A DNA stretch of 62,221 nt from Acetobacteraceae bacterium (GCA_947455205.1 CANGNF010000030.1:1-62221), one strand, 5' to 3'; counted from the stretch's first letter, positions 50,401-59,372 are shown. Made by a program: numbers and translations. The notes: generated by a model not told the origin, from the letters alone.

Positions 50401-51219
50401 ATGCTCGCCGACCGGCTCCGCGCTGCGCTGCCCGACCTGCCGCCGCAACTGGCGGCCGCCGGCCGCTACCTGGCGGCGCACCCGTTCGAGGCCGCCACGC
50501 GGTCCATGCGGCAATTCGCACAAGGCTCCGGCGCCTCCCCGGCCAGTTGCACCCGCCTCGCCCAGGCGCTGGGCTTCCCGGGGTGGGAGGCATTGCGCGC
50601 CGCGGCCATCGAGGAACAGCGCCAGCCCGCGCCCTATTCCCGCCGCGCCAGCGCCGGCGCCGGCCTGCCCGCCCTGCTGGCGGCCGAGCGGCAGAACCTG
50701 GAAGCCCTGGCCGGGCTGGAGCTGACCCCCGCCGCCGCCACGCTCCACGCCGCGCCGCGCATCCATGTCGCCGGCTTCCGCTCCTGCCTCGCCGTGGCGA
50801 CGCTGCTGCACTACCAGCTGCGGCTGTTCCGGCCCGAGACGGTGCTGCTGGCGGAAGCCGCGCTGGACCTGGACCTGGGCCGGCTGCACGCCGGGGAGGC
50901 GCTGGTGCTGACCGGCTTCGCGCCCTATTCCCGCGCCAGCCTGGCCGCCTTTGCCGCCGCGCGGGAAGCCGGGCTGGCCACGGTGGTGCTGGCCGACAGC
51001 CCGGCCGCGCCCATTGCCGCCGGCGCCACCCACCTGCTGTGCTTCGGCACCGCCACGCCGGCCTTCTTCCCCAGCCTGGCCGCCGCCACCGCGCTGGCCC
51101 AGGCGCTGGCCGCCGCCGTCTTCACCCTGGGCGGCGAGCCCGCCCGCATCCGCCTGCGCGAGGCCGAAGCCCGCCTTGCCCAGCTAGCCGCCTACCTGCC
51201 GGAGCCCGAAGCCGCATGA
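50401..51219 (+). CDS. MurR/RpiR family transcriptional regulator
   Basis: A 272-residue regulator. The N-terminal HTH_6 domain (about 1-75) includes AAGRYLAAHPFEAATRSMRQ and the recognition helix region SPASCTRLAQALGFPGWEAL. The C-terminal SIS domain starts RIHVAGFRSCLAVATLLHYQ and has LVLTGFAPYSRAS and VVLADSPAAPIA, which bind phosphosugars or similar effectors in relatives. It overlaps the aminotransferase gene by ATGA and probably controls that operon. Operator-like direct repeats lie immediately upstream. Confidence 0.88.
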   Translation: MLADRLRAALPDLPPQLAAAGRYLAAHPFEAATRSMRQFAQGSGASPASCTRLAQALGFPGWEALRAAAIEEQRQPAPYSRRASAGAGLPALLAAERQNLEALAGLELTPAAATLHAAPRIHVAGFRSCLAVATLLHYQLRLFRPETVLLAEAALDLDLGRLHAGEALVLTGFAPYSRASLAAFAAAREAGLATVVLADSPAAPIAAGATHLLCFGTATPAFFPSLAAATALAQALAAAVFTLGGEPARIRLREAEARLAQLAAYLPEPEAA

Positions 51220-52547
51220 GCCATGTCGTCCATCGCAGCCTGCGCGTCGCGCCGCCCCGCGCCGTGCGCGGCCAGGGCATCCACCTGTATGACGAGACCG
51301 GCCGCGAGATCATCGACGGCTCCGGCGGTGCCGCGGTGGCCTGCCTGGGCCATGGCCACCCCCGCGTGATCCAGGCGATCAAGGATCAGGTGGACCAGCT
51401 CTGCTACGCCCATACCGGCTTCTTCAGCTGCGACAGCGCCGAACAACTGGCCGACATGATGGTCGGCCACAGCCCCGGCGGCCTGACCCATGCGTACTTC
51501 TGCTCCTCCGGCTCCGAGGGCAACGAGGCCGCGCTGAAGATGGCCCGGCAGTACTTCTACGAGACCGGGCAGCGCCAGCGCACGAAGTTCATCGCCCGGC
51601 GCCAGAGCTACCACGGCAACACGCTGGGCGCCCTGGCCGCCGGCGGCAACGCCATGCGCAAGGCGCCCTACGCGCCCATCCTGTCGGACGCCTTCAGCCA
51701 TGTCTCGCCCTGCTACGCCTACCGGGACCGCCGCGACGACGAGACCGACACCGACTACGTGGCAAGGCTGGCCGCCGAGCTGGAGGCCGAGTTCCAGCGC
51801 CTCGGGCCGCAGAACGTCATCGCCTTCCTCGCCGAGACCGTGGTCGGCGCCACGCTGGGCTGCGTCACCGCCCTGCCCGGCTACTTCAAGGCGGTGCGGG
51901 AGATCTGCGACCGCCACGGCGCCCTGCTGATCCTGGACGAGGTGATGTCCGGCGTCGGCCGCTGCGGTACGCTGCACGCGTGGGAAGCCGAGGGGATCGC
52001 GCCGGATATCCAGATCGTCGCCAAGGGGTTGGGCGGCGGCTACCAGCCCATCGGCGGAATTCTTGTGAGTGGCCGCGTCATCGAGGGGCTGGCCGCCGGC
52101 TCCGGTGCCTTCATGCATGGCCATACCTACCAGGCCCACCCCGTTGCCTGCGCCGCCGCCGTGGCGGTGCAGCAGGTGATGCGCGAAGAGAACCTGCTGG
52201 CCAATGTCCAGGCCATGGGCGCCCGGCTGGAACAGCGCCTGACCGAACGCTTCGGCAACCAGGCGCATGTCGGCGATATCAGAGGCCGTGGCCTGTTCTG
52301 GGCGGTGGAGTTCGTGCAGGACCGCGCGACCAAGCAGGTCTTCGCCCCCGGCCTGAAGCTGAACGACCGGGTCAAGCAGGAGGCCTTCAAGCGCGGCCTG
52401 GCCTGCTACCCCATGGGCGGCACCATCGACGGCGTCCAGGGCGACCACGCCATCCTGGCGCCGCCCTACATCGTCACGCCCGAACAGATCGACACCATCG
52501 TGGACCGCTTCGGCGACGCCGTCGAAGCCGCCCTCGCCAGCATCTGA
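51216..52547 (+). CDS. Class III (omega) aminotransferase
   Basis: A 443-residue PLP-dependent aspartate aminotransferase superfamily protein. SGGAAVACLGHGHPRVIQA, FCSSGSEGNEAALKMARQY, RRQSYHGNTLG, LILDEVMSGVGR and the PLP Lys in IQIVAKGLGGGYQP are all present. Class III enzymes move amino groups between omega-amino acids and keto acids. With an RpiR regulator before it and an amino-acid receptor 12 bases after it, it likely begins breakdown of an imported amino compound; the substrate is unknown. Confidence 0.92.
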   Translation: MSHVVHRSLRVAPPRAVRGQGIHLYDETGREIIDGSGGAAVACLGHGHPRVIQAIKDQVDQLCYAHTGFFSCDSAEQLADMMVGHSPGGLTHAYFCSSGSEGNEAALKMARQYFYETGQRQRTKFIARRQSYHGNTLGALAAGGNAMRKAPYAPILSDAFSHVSPCYAYRDRRDDETDTDYVARLAAELEAEFQRLGPQNVIAFLAETVVGATLGCVTALPGYFKAVREICDRHGALLILDEVMSGVGRCGTLHAWEAEGIAPDIQIVAKGLGGGYQPIGGILVSGRVIEGLAAGSGAFMHGHTYQAHPVACAAAVAVQQVMREENLLANVQAMGARLEQRLTERFGNQAHVGDIRGRGLFWAVEFVQDRATKQVFAPGLKLNDRVKQEAFKRGLACYPMGGTIDGVQGDHAILAPPYIVTPEQIDTIVDRFGDAVEAALASI

Positions 52548-52559
52548 GGAAACCCCTGC

Positions 52560-53570
52560 ATGAAACGCCTGATCCTCGCCGCCGTCGCGGCCCTCGCCCT
52601 GGCCGCCCCGGCCAGCGCCCAGCAGACCCTGGCCGCCGTCAAGGCGCGCGGGCAGCTGATCTGCGGCGTCTCCCAAGGCTTCGCCGGCTTCTCCGCGCCG
52701 GATTCGCGCGGCGAATACCGCGGGCTGGACGTGGACTACTGCCGCGCCGTCGCCGCCGCCGTACTGGGCGATGCGACCAAGGTGCGCTTCGTGCCGCTGA
52801 CCGCCCAGGCACGCTTCACCGCGCTGCAGGGCGGCGAGATCGACGTGCTGTTCCGCAACAGCACCCAGACCTATTCCCGCGCCACCGGCCTCGGCCTGGC
52901 GCAGGGGCCGGTGAACTTCTACGACGGCCAGGGCTTCGCGGTGCGGCGGGACGCCAATGTCCGCAACGTCGCGGGGCTGGATGGCGCCACCATCTGCGTG
53001 GCGCAGGGCACCACGCATGAACTCAACCTCGGCGACACCTTCCGTGGCCGCAACCTGAAGTTCAGCCCGGTCGTGTTCGAGCGCATCGATACGATGTACG
53101 AGGCCTTCTACGCCGGCCGCTGCGACGCCATGACCCAGGACGCCTCGGCGCTGGCCGGCGCGCTGGTCAGCGCCCGCGACCCTGCCGCCTACATGGTCCT
53201 GCCGGAGACCATCTCGAAGGAGCCGCTCGGCCCCTTCACCCGCAACGGCGACGTGCAGTGGACCAACACCATCGCCTGGATCCACAACGCGCTGGTGGAA
53301 GCTGAGGAATACGGCGTGACCCAGGCGAACGCGCAGCAGCAGGCCGCCGGCCAGAACCCCACCATCCAGCGCCTGCTGGGCACCACCGGGGAGTTCGGCA
53401 AGACGCTGGGGCTGGAGAATGGCTGGGCGCTCAACGCGATCCGCGCCGTGGGCAACTACGGCGAAATCTTCGAGCGGAATGTCGGCCAGGGCAGCGCGCT
53501 GAAGCTGGCCCGCGGCCTGAACGGGCTGTGGAACCAGGGCGGCCTGATGTACGCGATCCCGTTCCGCTGA
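52560..53570 (+). CDS. Amino-acid ABC transporter substrate-binding protein (AapJ-like)
   Basis: A 336-residue periplasmic binding protein with signal peptide MKRLILAAVAALALAAPASA. The mature protein begins VKARGQLICGVSQGFAGFSA, has YRGLDVDYCRAVAAAVLGD and FYAGRCDAMTQDASALAG, and ends in the general L-amino-acid-binding AapJ style (LNGLWNQGGLMYAIPFR). It is the last gene of the RpiR-aminotransferase unit. No permease or ATPase genes for it are in the window, so it must share a membrane complex encoded elsewhere. A GCCAG/CTGGC-type hairpin follows the stop. Confidence 0.92.
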   Translation: MKRLILAAVAALALAAPASAQQTLAAVKARGQLICGVSQGFAGFSAPDSRGEYRGLDVDYCRAVAAAVLGDATKVRFVPLTAQARFTALQGGEIDVLFRNSTQTYSRATGLGLAQGPVNFYDGQGFAVRRDANVRNVAGLDGATICVAQGTTHELNLGDTFRGRNLKFSPVVFERIDTMYEAFYAGRCDAMTQDASALAGALVSARDPAAYMVLPETISKEPLGPFTRNGDVQWTNTIAWIHNALVEAEEYGVTQANAQQQAAGQNPTIQRLLGTTGEFGKTLGLENGWALNAIRAVGNYGEIFERNVGQGSALKLARGLNGLWNQGGLMYAIPFR

Positions 53571-53660
53571 CGGCCAGCGCCGGGCAACCTTCCGGCCCCG
53601 GCTGGCGTTGAGACCCCGAAGCCGGCGCTTTCCGTGCCGGTCCAGAAGGGAAATGACGCC

Positions 53661-53843
53661 ATGGACAAGGATCGTGTTGCCGGTACCGCCCACCAGGTGA
53701 AGGGTGCCGTGAAGGAAGCCGCCGGCAAGGTGATGGGCGACGCCAAGACCGAGGCCTCCGGCGCCGCCGAGAAGACCGCGGGCAAGGTGCAGAACGCCGT
53801 TGGCGGCGCCAAGGATGCCGCCCGCGACGCGGCCGACAAGTAG
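53661..53843 (+). CDS. CsbD family protein
   Basis: A 60-residue, Lys/Ala-rich, probably disordered or helical stress protein: MDKDRVAGTAHQVKGAVKEA, then GKVMGDAKTEASG and AEKTAGKVQNAVGGAKDA, the CsbD repeat pattern. CsbD proteins are induced in general stress; their biochemical role is unknown. ATG 53661 matches family starts; a GTG 27 bases upstream is less likely. It stands alone with a strong terminator behind it, suggesting a monocistronic, possibly abundant transcript. Confidence 0.9.
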   Translation: MDKDRVAGTAHQVKGAVKEAAGKVMGDAKTEASGAAEKTAGKVQNAVGGAKDAARDAADK

Positions 53844-53874
53844 CGCTGACTGAAGCGCTGTACCGAACGGAACG

Positions 53875-53903
53875 CCCGGCGCCAGCAATGGCGCCGGGTT
53901 TTT
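53875..53903 (+). terminator. Strong Rho-independent terminator after csbD
   Basis: A perfect 10-bp stem, CCCGGCGCCA (53875-53884) with TGGCGCCGGG (53889-53898), has a GCAA tetraloop and is followed by T5 (53899-53903). It lies 31 bases after the CsbD stop and is the clearest intrinsic terminator in the window. Confidence 0.92.
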
Positions 53904-54025
53904 CATGGCCTCGGCGTGGCCACGATGTCGCCCAGGCCAGCGCCAGCGCATTTGTGCCGCCCCCGAATGACGCGGCGCATCGGCCCTGCTATCCTGCCGC
54001 GTCAATGCGCGGGACGGGGGACTGG

Positions 54026-54607
54026 ATGAGGCGTCGGTGGTGGTTGCTGGCCTGGGTCGCGGCGGTCTTGGCCGCCGGCCCCGCCCTGGCGGATACGCAT
54101 TTCAAGCTGGTGAACCACACCGGGCGCAGCATCGTCGCCGTCTATGCCTCGCCATCGCGCTCGGGCGACTGGGGCCGCAAGCTGAACGCCACGCCCCTGG
54201 CCAACCGCGCGGAACAGCAGATGCACCCGGCCAGCCAGGAATGCCGGCAGGACGTGCTGGTGGAATTCGCCGGCAACGTCGAGGAGCAGCGCTTCAAGGT
54301 GGACCTCTGCGCCAACCCGCAGATCGTCTGGGGGGAGCCGCCGCCGCCGGCGGATGACCCCAGCTTCGAGTTCATCAACGGCACCGGCCTGCCGATCCTG
54401 GAGCTCTACATCGCCCCGCAGGGTCAGATCGCCAGCGCCTTCGATCTGCTGATCACCGGCCCGCTGGCCCCGGGCGGCCGGGTATGGGTGCAGATGCCGC
54501 CGGGTGGCGGCTGCCTGCTGGACGTGGCGCTGGTGCTGGCGGACCAGAACCGGCGGGAATGGTCGCCGCTGGAAAGCTGCTCGGTGCGCGACATCACCTT
54601 CCGGTAG
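54026..54607 (+). CDS. Secreted protein with two tandem related domains
   Basis: A 193-residue protein with signal peptide MRRRWWLLAWVAAVLAAGPA. The mature part contains two related units: FKLVNHTGRSIVAVYASPSR to QDVLVEFAG, and FEFINGTGLPILELYIAP to LLDVALVLAD, each with a late Cys-x-x-D-V element (C-R-Q-D-V and C-L-L-D-V). The fold is unknown; the pattern suggests small beta-sandwich domains. ATG 54026 follows GGGACGGGGG at a good distance; ATG 54005 is upstream and gives a poorer leader. Function is not recognised. Confidence 0.75.
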   Translation: MRRRWWLLAWVAAVLAAGPALADTHFKLVNHTGRSIVAVYASPSRSGDWGRKLNATPLANRAEQQMHPASQECRQDVLVEFAGNVEEQRFKVDLCANPQIVWGEPPPPADDPSFEFINGTGLPILELYIAPQGQIASAFDLLITGPLAPGGRVWVQMPPGGGCLLDVALVLADQNRREWSPLESCSVRDITFR

Positions 54608-54647
54608 CGTCCCGCGCCGCCGGCGGCGGCGGTCGGCCGCTCGCCCC

Positions 54648-55841
54648 TCAGGCGCCCTCGGGCGGCCGGGCCAGCCGGTCCACCAGGCGGAACAGCAGCG
54701 GGTTCAGCGCAATGCTCAGCAGCGCCGCGGCCAGCACCAGGTCGCGCCCGGCCGCCGGCAGCAGCCGCTCCGAAACGCCCAGCCCGGCCAGGATGAAGCT
54801 GAACTCGCCGATCTGCGCCAGCGCGGCGGCAATGGTCAGCGCCGCCCGGTTGTCCTGCCCCAGCGCGCGGGCAATGCCCCAGGCGGCCGCGGCCTTGCCG
54901 CCCACCACAATCGCCAGCGTCCCCGCCACCTCCAGCGGCCGGGTCCACAGGATCGCCGGCTCGAACAGCATGCCGACCGAGACGAAGAACAGCACGGCGA
55001 AGGCGTCGCGCAGCGGCAGGGTCTGCTCCGCCGCCTTCTGGCTCAGCGCCGACTGCCCCAGCACCATGCCGGACAGGAAGGCGCCCAGCGCCAGCGACAC
55101 CTCGAACCAGGCATAGGCGGCGAAGGCAACGCCGATGGCCGCGACCAGCGCCGCCAGCGAAAACAGCTCCCGGCTGCGCAGCCCACCGACCACGGAGAGG
55201 CACCACGGCAAGACCCGGGTGCCGACGATCAGCATCAGCGCGACGAAGGCGGCGACCTTGGCCAGGGTGATGCCGACCGAGTTCAGCAGCCCCCAGCCGG
55301 CCGGCGCGGCACCGTCCAGCAGCCCCGCCGCGATCGGCGCCAGCACCAGGGCCAGCACCATGGCCAGATCCTCCACCACCAGCCAGCCGACCGCGATATG
55401 CCCGACCGGGCTGCGATCCTCCCCGCGTTCCTGCAGGGCACGCAGCAGCACCACGGTACTGGCCACCGAGAGCGACAGGCCGAAGATCAGCCCGGCGCCA
55501 TCGCCCCAGCCCAGCAGCCGCGCCATGCCCCAGCCCAGCACCGTCGCCACCAGCATCTGGCCGATGGCGCCGGGCAGCGCCACGCCGCGGGCATCCGCCA
55601 GCTCGCGCGGGGAGAAGTGCAGCCCGACGCCGAACATCAGCAGCACCACGCCGATCTCGGCCAGCTCGGCGGCCAGCTCCATGTCGCCGGCGAAGCCTGG
55701 CGTGTGCGGGCCAATGGCGATGCCGGCCAACAGGTAGCCGGCGATGGGCGGCAGGTTCAGCTTGCGCGCCAGAACGCCCAGCAGCAGGGCGGCGGAAAGG
55801 GCGGCGACCAGGGTCGCCATCAGTGGCATGGCATGCGGCAT
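54648..55841 (-). CDS. CPA2-type cation:proton antiporter, membrane domain only
   Basis: A 397-residue antiporter with about 12 hydrophobic segments resembling YbaL/KefB. It starts MPHAMPLMATLVAALSAALL, then LPPIAGYLLAGIAIGPHTPGF, GLSLSVASTVVLLRAL, GWLVVEDLAMVLALVL (the conserved Glu-Asp pair) and LAQIGEFSFILAG. It exchanges K+ or Na+ for H+ across the inner membrane. It ends at RLARPPEGA, right after the last segment, so the C-terminal TrkA-N/RCK regulatory domain of YbaL-type proteins is missing; the stop is clean. Confidence 0.9.
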   Translation of the reverse strand: MPHAMPLMATLVAALSAALLLGVLARKLNLPPIAGYLLAGIAIGPHTPGFAGDMELAAELAEIGVVLLMFGVGLHFSPRELADARGVALPGAIGQMLVATVLGWGMARLLGWGDGAGLIFGLSLSVASTVVLLRALQERGEDRSPVGHIAVGWLVVEDLAMVLALVLAPIAAGLLDGAAPAGWGLLNSVGITLAKVAAFVALMLIVGTRVLPWCLSVVGGLRSRELFSLAALVAAIGVAFAAYAWFEVSLALGAFLSGMVLGQSALSQKAAEQTLPLRDAFAVLFFVSVGMLFEPAILWTRPLEVAGTLAIVVGGKAAAAWGIARALGQDNRAALTIAAALAQIGEFSFILAGLGVSERLLPAAGRDLVLAAALLSIALNPLLFRLVDRLARPPEGA

Positions 55842-55953
55842 GGCCGGCAGTGTAACGGCTGGCGCTGGGCGCTGGCCGGCGAAATCAACCGGCCGTGGTC
55901 ACAGCCGCGTCAGGCGCGCAGGCGGGGCGCGACCATGCCGGCGCCGGGCCGGC

Positions 55954-57435
55954 TCAGGCCAGGTAGCGCGCCCGCAGATGTGCGGTGAAGTCGCTGGGGT
56001 CCAGCGGCTTGCCGGTCGCGTGGCGCAGCAGGGCCTGGAAGCCTAGGCGGTTGCCCTGGCTGTGCACCTTGTCCCGCAGCCAGCCCATCAGCGGCGCCAG
56101 CTCGCCCTGCCCCAGCGCGTCGTCCAGCCCCGGCACCTCGGCGCGGGCCGCGCGCATCAGCTGCGCCGCCGCCATGGCGCCCAGCGTGTAGCTGGGGAAG
56201 TAGCCGAAGGCGCCGTCATGCCAATGGATGTCCTGCAGGCAACCCCGCGCGTCATCCGGCGGCCGCACGCCGAGCAACTGGTGGAAGCCGTCATTCCAGG
56301 CCCCCGGCAGGTCGGCCACGTCCAGCTGGCCGCCGATCAGCACCTGTTCCAGCCGGAAGCGCAGGATGACATGGGCGGGGTAGGTGATCTCGTCCGCATC
56401 CACCCGGATGAAGCCGCGCGAGACATGCCGCCACAGCCGGCCCAGGTTGTCCGGCGCGTATTGCCCCGCCTCGCCGCCGAAGCTGGCGAGCAGTTGCGGG
56501 CCGAGGAAGCGCAGGAAGGCATCACCGCGGCAGGCCTGCATCTCCACGATCAGGCTCTGCGATTCATGCGCCGCCATGCCCGCCGCCTCGCCCACCGGCT
56601 GGCGCGCCCAAGGCCCCGGCAGGTTGCGCTCGTACACGGCGTGCCCGGTCTCGTGCAGCACGCCCATCAGCGCCTTGGAGACCTCGGCCTCGCTGTAGAA
56701 GGTGGTGATGCGGATATCCGTGGGCGTGCCGCCGCAGAAGGGGTGCAGCGATTCGTCCAGCCGGGCGTGGTCGTAGTCCAGCCCGACGCGCTGGCTCAGC
56801 CCACGGCACAGCGCTCGCTGCGCCGGCACCGGGAAGGGCCCGGCCAGCGGCACGGCGGCCGGGCCGCGCGCCTGGCGCTCCTCCACCTGAGGCAGCGCCT
56901 CGCGCAGGAAGGCCTCGTAGGCGGTGAAGACCGGCTCGACCTCGGCGGCGGTCACGCCGCGCTGGTAGCCCTCCATCAGCGCGTCATAGGGGCTGAGGCC
57001 GGAGGCGGCCGACAGCGCCTGGGCCGTCTCCCGCTGCAAGCGCACCACCTCGGCCAGGAAGGGCCTGACGGCGGCGAAGTCGCTGGCCGCCTTGGCGCCG
57101 CGCCAGACCTTCTCGCAGGCGCTGTTGGCCCGGGCGCTGGCTTCCACCAGGCTGGTCGGCAGCGCGGTGGCGCGGGCATGGCCGCGCCGCATCAGCTCCA
57201 GGTTGGCGCTGTCCCAGTCACCCGAGGCCTCGGCCGCGGCGAGGTCATCGGCCACCTCCGGTGCGGTCAGCAGCTCATGCGCCAGGCCTGCGAGCGTCGC
57301 CAACTGCTCGCCCCGCGCCGCGCCGCCGCCCGGCGGCATCATCGCGCTGGCGTCCCAGCCCAGCATCGCCTGCGCCTCCCCCAGCGTGGCAATGCGGGCG
57401 AAGCGGGCCTTGAGCCGCTGATAGGCCGGGTTCAT
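55954..57435 (-). CDS. M32 family carboxypeptidase
   Basis: A 493-residue metallocarboxypeptidase of the thermostable carboxypeptidase 1 family. The zinc site is HETGHAVYE near residue 258, with the downstream Glu in GEAAGMAAHESQSLIVE. DIRITTFYSE, RVDADEITYPAHVILRF and the N-terminal MLGWDASAMMPPGG are also characteristic. It removes C-terminal amino acids from peptides in the cytoplasm. ATG 57435 overlaps the SURF1 stop (ATGA), so it is the last gene of the oxidase assembly unit, with which it has no obvious functional link. Confidence 0.94.
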   Translation of the reverse strand: MNPAYQRLKARFARIATLGEAQAMLGWDASAMMPPGGGAARGEQLATLAGLAHELLTAPEVADDLAAAEASGDWDSANLELMRRGHARATALPTSLVEASARANSACEKVWRGAKAASDFAAVRPFLAEVVRLQRETAQALSAASGLSPYDALMEGYQRGVTAAEVEPVFTAYEAFLREALPQVEERQARGPAAVPLAGPFPVPAQRALCRGLSQRVGLDYDHARLDESLHPFCGGTPTDIRITTFYSEAEVSKALMGVLHETGHAVYERNLPGPWARQPVGEAAGMAAHESQSLIVEMQACRGDAFLRFLGPQLLASFGGEAGQYAPDNLGRLWRHVSRGFIRVDADEITYPAHVILRFRLEQVLIGGQLDVADLPGAWNDGFHQLLGVRPPDDARGCLQDIHWHDGAFGYFPSYTLGAMAAAQLMRAARAEVPGLDDALGQGELAPLMGWLRDKVHSQGNRLGFQALLRHATGKPLDPSDFTAHLRARYLA

Positions 57436-58100
57436 TTGGCTTCCTTCCAGCGCCGCCAGGTGAAGGCGACCACCACGCCCACCAGCGTCATCGCCAGGCC
57501 ATACCAGGTCAGGGCATAGCCCAGATGCGGGTTTTCCGGCTTCGGCAGGCTGGTCGCCGGCACCGGCAGTTGGCTGCCGATGGCCTCGCCCACCACCACC
57601 AGGCCGAAGGGCATCACCTGCCCCAGCCCCAGCGCCCGGCCGATGGCGGCGGGGTCGAAGGTGTAGAACAGCCGGGTCACCGGGTCGTCCTTGGCCGCCA
57701 CCCAGCCGGCCTGCTCGCCGGGGCGCAGGTAGCCGGTCACGGTCACCTCGCCATCCGGGTGGGTAATGGGCTGGGTGCGGTCCAGCGGCACCCAGCCGCG
57801 CTGCACCAGCAGCGGGTCGGCGCCGTCACGCAGCAGCGGCGTCAGCAGCTGCGCGCCCATCCGGCTGCCGCGCACCTCGGCGCCCAGCAGCACCTCATGC
57901 GTGTGGTCGTAGCGCCCGGTTACCAACAGCCGGGTCCAGGGCTGCGGCTGGGCGGCGTCCAGCGGCACCGGCGCGGCGTGTTCGGCGGCGCCCAGCCGGG
58001 CCAGCACGTCCTGCTTCCAGTGCAGCCGCTGCAACTGCCAGGTGCCCAGCGCCAGCAGCACCGCCAGCACCGGCAGCGCCGCGATCATCGGCCAGAGCAC
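57432..58100 (-). CDS. SURF1 family cytochrome oxidase assembly protein
   Basis: About 222 residues. The first membrane helix (MIAALPVLAVLLALGTWQLQ) contains the SURF1 GTWQLQRL motif. VLLGAEVRGSRMGAQLLTPL and LLVQRGWVPLDRT follow, and a second helix (LTWYGLAMTLVGVVVAF) ends the protein. SURF1 helps insert heme a into CoxA. The start is uncertain: GTG 58100 and ATG 58088 have no ribosome site. CTG 58121, which overlaps the DUF983 stop as CTGA behind GGGGGAG, would give MSKRGLPVLWPM and looks natural. Confidence 0.88.
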   Translation of the reverse strand: MLWPMIAALPVLAVLLALGTWQLQRLHWKQDVLARLGAAEHAAPVPLDAAQPQPWTRLLVTGRYDHTHEVLLGAEVRGSRMGAQLLTPLLRDGADPLLVQRGWVPLDRTQPITHPDGEVTVTGYLRPGEQAGWVAAKDDPVTRLFYTFDPAAIGRALGLGQVMPFGLVVVGEAIGSQLPVPATSLPKPENPHLGYALTWYGLAMTLVGVVVAFTWRRWKEAK

Positions 58101-58117
58101 CGGCAGCCCGCGCTTGC

Positions 58118-58483
58118 TCAGGACTCGATCTCCCCCTGGCGATGCCGCCACTGCGCCGCCGCCAGCGCCGCCTTGGCCACCCGCATCACCCAGATGGTCA
58201 GCGCCAGCACCGGCAAGGGCCAGATCACCGCGTGCAGCCACATCGGCGGCTCGTACTTCACGTCCACTACGATGACGCCGATGATCGCCAGCGTGCCGAC
58301 GATGAAGATGCCGGCCACCGCCGCGCCGTCGCCACCGTCGAACGGCGCCAGCGGCAGGGCGCAACTCTCGCAGGCCGGGCGGAAGCGCAGCAGGCCGGAA
58401 TACAAAGGGCCGCGCCCGCAACGCGGACAGCGGCCCAGGATGGCGGTCTGGAGGAGCGGCGCCCCTCCTGCCGGCGTGGTCAT
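58118..58483 (-). CDS. DUF983 domain membrane protein
   Basis: A 121-residue protein. An N-terminal zinc-ribbon-like segment (LGRCPRCGRGPLYSG and CESCALPL, two CxxC pairs) precedes two membrane helices (AAVAGIFIVGTLAIIGVIVV and AVIWPLPVLALTIWVM). DUF983 genes commonly sit between coxC and SURF1 in alphaproteobacterial cytochrome oxidase clusters, as here, so a role in oxidase assembly is likely but unproven. It starts 4 bases after the coxC stop. Confidence 0.9.
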   Translation of the reverse strand: MTTPAGGAPLLQTAILGRCPRCGRGPLYSGLLRFRPACESCALPLAPFDGGDGAAVAGIFIVGTLAIIGVIVVDVKYEPPMWLHAVIWPLPVLALTIWVMRVAKAALAAAQWRHRQGEIES

Positions 58484-58487
58484 CGCA

Positions 58488-59372
58488 TCAGTGCGCGGCG
58501 ATCTCGCCAGCGCCCCACCAGTAGATGGCGATGAACAGGAACAGCCACACCACGTCCACGAAGTGCCAGTACCAGGCGGCGGCTTCGAAGCCGAAATGCT
58601 TCTGCGGGGTGAAATGCCCGGCCATGGCACGGAACAGGCAGACCGCCAGGAAGATGGTGCCCACCATCACGTGGAAGCCGTGGAAGCCGGTGGCCAGGAA
58701 GAAGGTGGAGGGATAGACGCCGCCGCCGTTGAAGGCGAAGGGGGCCTCCGCGTACTCGATGCCCTGGCAGATGGTGAAGGAGATGCCCAGCAGCACGGTG
58801 ATCGCCAGGCCCAGCTTCAGGTGGGCGCGGTTGTTCTCGATCAGCGCGTGGTGCGCCCAGGTCACCGTGCAGCCCGAGAGCAGCAGGATCATGGTGTTCA
58901 GGAAGGGCAGGCCAAAGGGGTCGAAGGTCTTCACCCCATGCGGCGGCCACACCGCCGGCGTGGTCGCGTGCGCGGCCACCGCGGCGGGGTCCATGCTCAG
59001 CACGTGGTCCGGGTACAGCGCGAAGTGGAAGAAGGCCCAGAAGAAGGCGACGAAGAACATCACCTCGGAGGCGATGAACAGCGACATGCCGTAGCGCAGG
59101 CCGATGCGGACGATGGCGGTGTGCAGGCCGGGGGTCTGCGCTTCCTTCACCACGTCGCGCCACCAGCCGAACATGGTCAGCAGCACGCCGGCCAGGCCGA
59201 CCAGGAACATGATCCGGTCGCCGTAATGCGCGTTCAGGATGATCCCGAGCACCAGCGCACCACCGGCGAAGGCGCCGACCAGCGGCCAGGGTGAGGGGTC
59301 GACGAGGTGGTAGGGATGCTTGTGCGGGGGCGGAACTTCGCCGTCCGCGGAAACCGTGCTGGTGGTGGCCAT
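58488..59372 (-). CDS. coxC: Cytochrome c oxidase subunit 3
   Basis: A 294-residue subunit with seven hydrophobic segments. HPYHLVDPSPWPLVGAFAGG is the typical N-terminus, then MSLFIASEVMFFVAFFWAFFH, LLLSGCTVTWAHHALIE, ATGFHGFHVMVGTIFLAVCL and the final AAAWYWHFVDVVWLFLF. It belongs to the aa3-type oxidase core in the inner membrane. A 138-bp gap to ctaG upstream contains a GGGGC-TTC-GCCCC hairpin but no other feature I can support. Confidence 0.96.
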   Translation of the reverse strand: MATTSTVSADGEVPPPHKHPYHLVDPSPWPLVGAFAGGALVLGIILNAHYGDRIMFLVGLAGVLLTMFGWWRDVVKEAQTPGLHTAIVRIGLRYGMSLFIASEVMFFVAFFWAFFHFALYPDHVLSMDPAAVAAHATTPAVWPPHGVKTFDPFGLPFLNTMILLLSGCTVTWAHHALIENNRAHLKLGLAITVLLGISFTICQGIEYAEAPFAFNGGGVYPSTFFLATGFHGFHVMVGTIFLAVCLFRAMAGHFTPQKHFGFEAAAWYWHFVDVVWLFLFIAIYWWGAGEIAAH

